Shown here: positions 58,518 through 64,000 of the stretch, one piece after another
Position numbering within the stretch: position 1 is the stretch's first letter
Layout: each line of letters opens with the position of its first letter
NCBI RefSeq assembly: GCF_000002425.4
Contig: NC_037271.1
Span: 7,650,905 to 7,714,904, forward strand
Source of the DNA: Physcomitrium patens
Taxonomy: Eukaryota > Streptophyta > Bryopsida > Funariales > Funariaceae
Direction: 5' to 3'
DNA length: 64,000 nt
The notes under the pieces: generated by a model
What the model was told of the DNA's origin: nothing
The model's database searches: none
What the model saw: the letters and a program-made list of their open reading frames with translations, nothing else
Program-made: the position numbers and the translations under genes

Positions 58518-60803
58518 CTATGTACAATTCTTACACACCATCAGCAATTTTGAAGTATGGTCTATGACGTAAACAAGCTCTAGTGTGTCTAGCAGAAAAA
58601 AACGAAAATTTGTGAGATCAATGATATACCACCAGCTATCTCAAGTAAAGTACACTTTGGTCGAAGTGTTTTAGTGTACTGATGCAAAGCTAAGTTATAG
58701 TTGTGCAAGGGCCAACAAATGGCTCGAGATGAGTCCAGCAGATGCCTCTCGGCAGTACGTATGACTTGACTTGGCCCAGCTGATCAGTTCAAAAACATAC
58801 CAGCATTGAGATTGTGCAGATTGAGAATTTGATGCGGATAATGCAGGTTCTGAAACAGAACGTAGACCTTGGTCACATCTCTCTCATTCGATTGCTAAGG
58901 AATGGATTTTGAGCCCAAGCTAAAAAGCCATTAGATGCTCGCATGCCCAAATTCTCAACTTCCGATCGTCTTGTACAGCACTCAGTTAGGAGTGCATTGA
59001 TTGATTCAAACCAAAAACAAAGCGGGATTCTAGTGAAATGATTCGGACCATTAACGCTTCAGTTTGAGTCGAACGAGTGGCTAGCGCTCCCAATCGCATC
59101 GACAAGGTAATTACTGACCCAATTAAGTTGGCAAAGTGGAAACGCTCCTGTTTGAGAAATTTATGTGGTTGTTTCACAACTCAAGTACAACAACTGCAGG
59201 AAAACACACACGCAAACAAGTTCAGTAACCTTTTCCCTCGTCTTATACACCCACAAAATTCGAATACGTCATCATTGAAAGACAAAGAAGCTAACTTACA
59301 ATCTTCGTCGGTCTTGATCCAGTGTCCCAAACCGTCGTGACTTGGAGAGCATTCGGCACTTGGCTCCCTAGGAGCAATTGTCATCCTCTCGTGCATTTTC
59401 ACTCGTCTTCTAAATTCCTCAACCTTCTGCCTGCACTCGTCGTCAGAAACCCGGCTTGTCGGTCTCAAGGGCTGCGCTACTGGGGTAGTAGAACATTCTT
59501 CATGTGGATTGCACTGCGGGCCCTAGATCAGGACACGAAACATTCTCGAAAGACTTCAGAACAGAAGCGTTGACACCACAAGCAGTAAAAAATTCCGCTG
59601 TTCTAGACCTCCACTGACAAGATCCTGTGTGATTACCTACTCAGGGGTGCTTGTACTGCATTCTTAATCCAACATTGCTGGTGATCACCGTGAACCGATG
59701 TCAGACGAGGAACATGAAGAGTATGTTTTATATACTTCGCCTGATCTTAATGAGTGCACTAGGGCTCGGTGAAGAGATGTGCATGAGGCGATAAAACCAG
59801 AATTATTGACTAGTTCAGACAGCTTGCTTACCTTGAGCGTAGGTCGTGAGACTGGTCTCCTTTCGGGGGCTATCCTCGCAGAAGTTTGTTTACACGTCAA
59901 CCTCCAGAGCTTCGCGAGCTTGTTAAGTGATGGCATTCCAGCGGATCCAATGCTCTGAAAGATGGATTTCTTAATTAATTCCATCTCAGCAAGCTCAATG
60001 GGAATCATGCGTCTCTTTTCTTCGCCAGGTATAGGCTCGATTTCTCTCTGGGTTGACCACTTACCTAACGTCTTGTCAGAGTTAGAAGGTTTTTTCTTGG
60101 AGCTGAAGAGCCCGCAGAGAAAAGATGAATAGAAGTCGTCGACGAGAGAGGGTCCCTCGGCACTGTCAAGCACTGAAGGTGGCACAGAGTCGGTCCAGTG
60201 GACAACGAGATTCGATAAATGCGATTGGCTGTAGAGCGTAGCCCTGGCGAGATCAAATTCCTTTCGAAGCTCGGGTGGCAGCGATGTGAGGAGGACAATG
60301 GGTTTCATACGCGTATCTGGCGTCCGATTCCCGTTATTGCAGAGGATAAGGGCCTTAGACTGATCGAGCCTCTTGTGACGCTCTTCACTTTCGGACTCCC
60401 CTCCCAAGGTCCCATCTCCGAACGCCGGCAAATTACTCACTTTCCTTGATATTAACCAGCCTCGTTGCAACTTTTCTTGGTCGTCTGAAACGGTAGTCTC
60501 TATCGCTGAAGCGCAGGTGGAAGGCTCGCATGCGTCTTTTTCCTCTGTTTTCTGGTGCACGTCAATGGTGTTCCGAATGGACTGAAGATGTTCCAAGGCG
60601 AATGTCCCGATAGCAAGCAGACCTTCCCGCTTGTGGCTGAACACAAACCGGATTGTATCTTCCATCTTGTTGCCGGAATCCGGATCACCGATGCAACTAC
60701 CCTTAGACTTTGTGGTTAAGCCGCCGTGGAGATAATCCCTGTTGTCCACGTCAAAAACCCCCTGTCGCCTTCGGATGCTCATCCCAGCAACGATTGTTCT
60801 CAT
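58518..60803 (-). CDS. LAZY/IGT-family gravitropism protein, candidate
   Basis: Three exons are proposed: 60803 to about 59740 (GT at GAA-GTATAT), 59513-59300 (donor TGTAAGT) and 58588-58518 (acceptor after TTTTTTTCTGCTAG), giving about 450 residues. The N-terminus has a short Arg/Gln segment (MSIRRRQGVF) and then EGLLAIGTFALEHLQ, matching the G-ψ-A-x-IGT motif that names the IGT family. The C-terminus reads GHWIKTDED, then across the last intron Y-TLEL, very close to the conserved C-terminal WIKTD.DY.VLEL end of LAZY1 proteins, followed here by 18 extra residues. LAZY proteins set shoot and root growth angle through auxin redistribution. The middle is weakly conserved, as usual in the family. 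Exon 1/2 junction and start are less certain. Confidence 0.6.
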
Positions 60804-62745
60804 ACTTGCTGTGCCTCGATCTCTCCCATCGCAACTCCTTTCGTACGGATCTGGACATCAAATTATGATTGTGAGAACTATTCAACAGATCAAGCAGATT
60901 CAACTGTTCCTTAGGGAAGACAAGGGAAAAGACTTCTAAGTTGCTAGAATTGGGAATTGAAAAATATTTGCAGCTTACATACTATGCCCGTTGCTTCACC
61001 AGCATATCACTTGTACAATGATACCAAGTTATTTGCTTAAACGACTTTGTGTAGCGCAACTTCCCGAGTGTTCTATTACCCCAAGAACGAATTTAAGATT
61101 GGGACCCTATCTAAACACATTACTTCGAACTCGTATCAATTCAACAAATGCCAAGCTCAAGCTTTCGAGATAAAATGGACTAAACTGGAAAGCACACCTG
61201 ATTTCTTGGTTTGCTGCAACACCGGTGGCTGCGGGTCCTTATTCTTACCCCACCCGAATAACTGGAGCACACCACCCCCAAATATGAAGTTCAGTCGCTA
61301 GGTACAAAACTTGCAATTGGGGCATGATCGTAAGAGCTAAGGACGGGCTCCTCAGGTTATTGAGGAATATGTTACTCGGGGTTATTATTACAGCAGGAGG
61401 ATCAAAGCCACACATCTCTTTCCATTGTGCACTATAGCTAAAAACTACCTGAAAGCAGCAGAAGCAGAAGTAGCATTTGAGAAACATTGAAATCCATACC
61501 TTCATTTTGAAACCCAAATAACACCGAGATTGCAACCTAACTAATGATTCGTCAGGGAGTGACGCCCATCAAATTCTGCTCCTATGCTGGCGCTCCGGAG
61601 TAGTGCTCTTCGTAGTATACTTGCTGAGATGGTGACTGTGATACCTACAACCTCTCGCCAATTCTCGAATACGATTGCAAGTCCGAGGATTCTTTTCGAG
61701 GTGCTCAAAATACCAACTACTCTCTGCGAAGACCTCAACTAATAAGTACACTAGGAGAGGTTTAAATACTTCCAGAATAGAGATCAGCATTAGAAGATTA
61801 AGACATTTCAAAGAATCCTATCGTCAGAAGTAAAGTAAAGATTCCAAGAATTGGCGACAAGTTCGAAAATTCACGAAGGCCGCAGCAAGAGCTGAGGGAC
61901 CACGTGATTGCCGGCTCAGAGACAGAAGCTGGAGTCACGTCCAGGCTAATGAGAGAGTCAAGTGGAACATATCACTTGTTCAAAGTATGAGAAGGTACTG
62001 GTCCAGGACATGGGCACACGAGCGGGACCAGGGAAGGAACAATCAGCAGCAAAAAAGGGGCCAAGGGGCCCAATCACGAGGAGTGAGGGTCGATCAACTT
62101 CGAAGTGAAGTGAAGGAGAAGTGAGTGCGGCCAAGCGCATTATAGCAGCTCCGCGCCCATGCGTCGTGGGGATTGCGGAAACTAGTGGCACATGAAAACC
62201 ATTGCCACGACAATGGCAGCACCTCTAAACAGCCTAGCCTTTGAGCCCTCCGCGGATGGCTTAGACTAATGGGTCAAAGAGCCAGCCTTCGATTGAGAGA
62301 AGCTTTCGGAAATCGCTTCAGGAGGGAATAAGTCCAATCGACTTGTGGACTCTATCCCTGCAAATAATGGCCAGCATCAGAAGATTATGCCAAACGAAAA
62401 CTAGCCTCGAGAGAAGTTTTGGAATAATGAATGTGCGGTATAAGATTACTAGAATACTTGGGAGCCTGAGAGCGAGGAAATTTGGGGAGCTTTTCACAAA
62501 ATTTAATCGTTTTCTGCTCGGAATGTTCTCTGACTCGGTATAAACAGAATTGAACCAAGCTGTATTGTTTTGGTTTTATATAAGATCAGCCGCAGATACA
62601 TCCAAACCATGTAATTCTGCATTACTCAGATTTAAAGACTTGTGCATCCTTACTTGGACCTGAGGAAATATTTGACTAGGGGAATGATAAATGTTCATGC
62701 TCTCACACAGATGAAACGTCCAAGGGTATGTGTTCAGTTGGCAGT
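60804..62745. other. Upstream region of the LAZY-like gene, no supported gene
   Basis: About 1.9 kb. The first part should contain the promoter and any leader exon of the LAZY-like gene. Open frames of 60-96 codons on both strands (for example 61245-61535 minus and 61958-62191 minus) show no family features. Confidence 0.5.
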
Positions 62746-64000
62746 GGTATATAATAATATCTTGAATACCTTAAACATAACCGATAGAATTATGGTAAAC
62801 TCCAATATTTGGGTGGGCAATGGCACATTATTCATTCATTGGTATATGATAATATCTTGAATACCTTAAACATAACCGATAGAATTATGGTAAACTCCAA
62901 TATTTGGGTGGGCAATGGCACATTATTCATTCATTGGTATATGATAATATCTTGAATACCTTAAACATAACCGATAGAATTATGGTAAACTCCAATATTT
63001 CGGTGGGTTATGGCACATTATTCATTCATTGGTATATGATAATATCTTGAATACCTTAAACATAACCGATAGAATTATGGTAACTCCAATATTTGGGTGG
63101 GCAATAGCACATTATTCATTCATTGGTATATGATAATATCTGAATACCTAAACATAACCGATAGAATTATGGTAAACTCCAATATTTGGGTGGGCAATCA
63201 CACATTACTCATTCATTGGTATATGATAATATCATGAATACCTTAAACATAACCGATAGAATTATGGTAAACTCCAATATTTGGGTCGGCATTGGCACAT
63301 TATTCATTCATTGGTATATGATAATATCTTGAATACCTTAAACATAATCGATAGAATTATGGTAAACTCCAATATTTGGGTGGGCAATGGCACATTATTC
63401 ATTCATTGGTATATGATAATATCTTGAATACCTTAAACATAACCCATAGAATTATGGTCAACACCAATATTTGGATGGGCAATGGCACATTAATCATTCA
63501 TTGGTATATGATAATATCTTGAATACCTTAAACATACCCGATAGAATTATGGTAAACTCCAATATTTGGATGGGCAATGGCACATTATTCATTCATTGGT
63601 ATATGATAATATCTTGAATACCTTAAACATAACCGATAGAATTATGGTAAACTCCAATATTGGAGTGGGTAATGGCACATTATTCATTCATTGGTATATG
63701 ATAATATCTTGAATACCTTAAACATAACCTATAGAATTATGGTAAATTCCAATATTTGACTGGGCAATGGCACATTATTCATTCATTGGTATATGATAAT
63801 ACCTTGAATACCTTAAACATAACCGATAGAATTATGGTCAACTCTAATATTTGGATGGGCGATGGCACATTATTCATTCATTGGTATATGATAATATCTT
63901 GAATACCTTAAACATAATCGATAGAATTATGGTATACTCCAATATTTGGGTGAGCAATGGCACATTATTCATTCATTAGTATATGATAATATCTTGAACA
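62746..64000. repeat. 95-bp tandem satellite, at least 13 full units, continuing past the window
   Basis: Units start with GGTATATGATAATATC at 62746, 62841, 62936, 63031, 63125, 63218, 63313, 63408, 63503, 63598, 63693, 63788, 63883 and 63978. The period is 95 bp except for two units shortened by one or two bases. Units differ by only a few substitutions each. The array starts abruptly after single-copy DNA and is cut by the window end. No ORF runs through it. The frame at 62642-62860 merely enters the first unit. Confidence 0.97.

Noticed and set aside
62746-64000. CRISPR-like array
   Set aside because: The repeats are contiguous 95-bp units without unique spacers, in a plant nuclear context; it is a satellite.
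1-64000. tRNA, rRNA or organellar insertions
   Set aside because: Scanning by eye I found no tRNA cloverleaf signatures, rRNA blocks or plastid/mitochondrial genes. The only tRNA-like words are the primer sites. A tRNAscan/Infernal run would be needed to exclude them fully.

Overview
This window is nuclear DNA of a land plant. The single-copy genes carry plant-type features: a plastid-targeted bifunctional HISN2, a mitochondrial COX5B split by six short exons, and a LAZY-type gravitropism gene. The retroelements are plant Ty3/gypsy types. The accessory protein of one element and the Gag-like fragment at the left edge remind me of moss or lycophyte retroelements. A non-seed plant, perhaps a moss, is my best guess, but that is recollection and not proof.

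Layout. About 1-41.9 kb is AT-rich, gene-free and built of nested LTR retrotransposons. Element 1 (plus strand, chromovirus, 1988-18251) is split by a 10-kb Tat/Athila-like element on the minus strand (7052-17072), with perfect CTTGT target duplications. Element 3 (minus strand, chromovirus, about 18.6-24.98 kb, with a likely second LTR at about 40.3-40.8 kb) appears to have received element 2 (plus strand, same family as element 1, 24983-40305). Element 2 was in turn split by a 1.3-kb LTR-like insert (29335-30655) and by a 7.8-kb gag-only element (30767-38545, TAATA duplications) whose 3' LTR is largely inverted. At 41935-48096 lies a younger chromovirus on the minus strand, with 421-bp LTRs and an AATCT duplication. 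Its LTR upstream region is packed with heat-shock elements.

About 48.1-62.7 kb is less AT-rich and genic, and all intact genes are on the minus strand: COX5B (51042-53249), HISN2 (54581-56682) and a LAZY-like gene (58518-60803). A decayed inverted copy of COX5B sits at 48614-50018 on the plus strand. From 62746 to the window end runs a 95-bp tandem satellite.

Most interesting signals: (1) a conserved accessory reading frame between the integrase-chromodomain and the 3' LTR in three chromovirus copies; (2) heat-shock-element arrays in the LTRs of the youngest element; (3) a separate long accessory ORF downstream of integrase in the Tat/Athila-like element. The genes are ordinary housekeeping and developmental genes that do not form an operon or shared pathway. 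The retroelement ORFs all carry stops or frameshifts, largely of the kind that methyl-cytosine deamination leaves.
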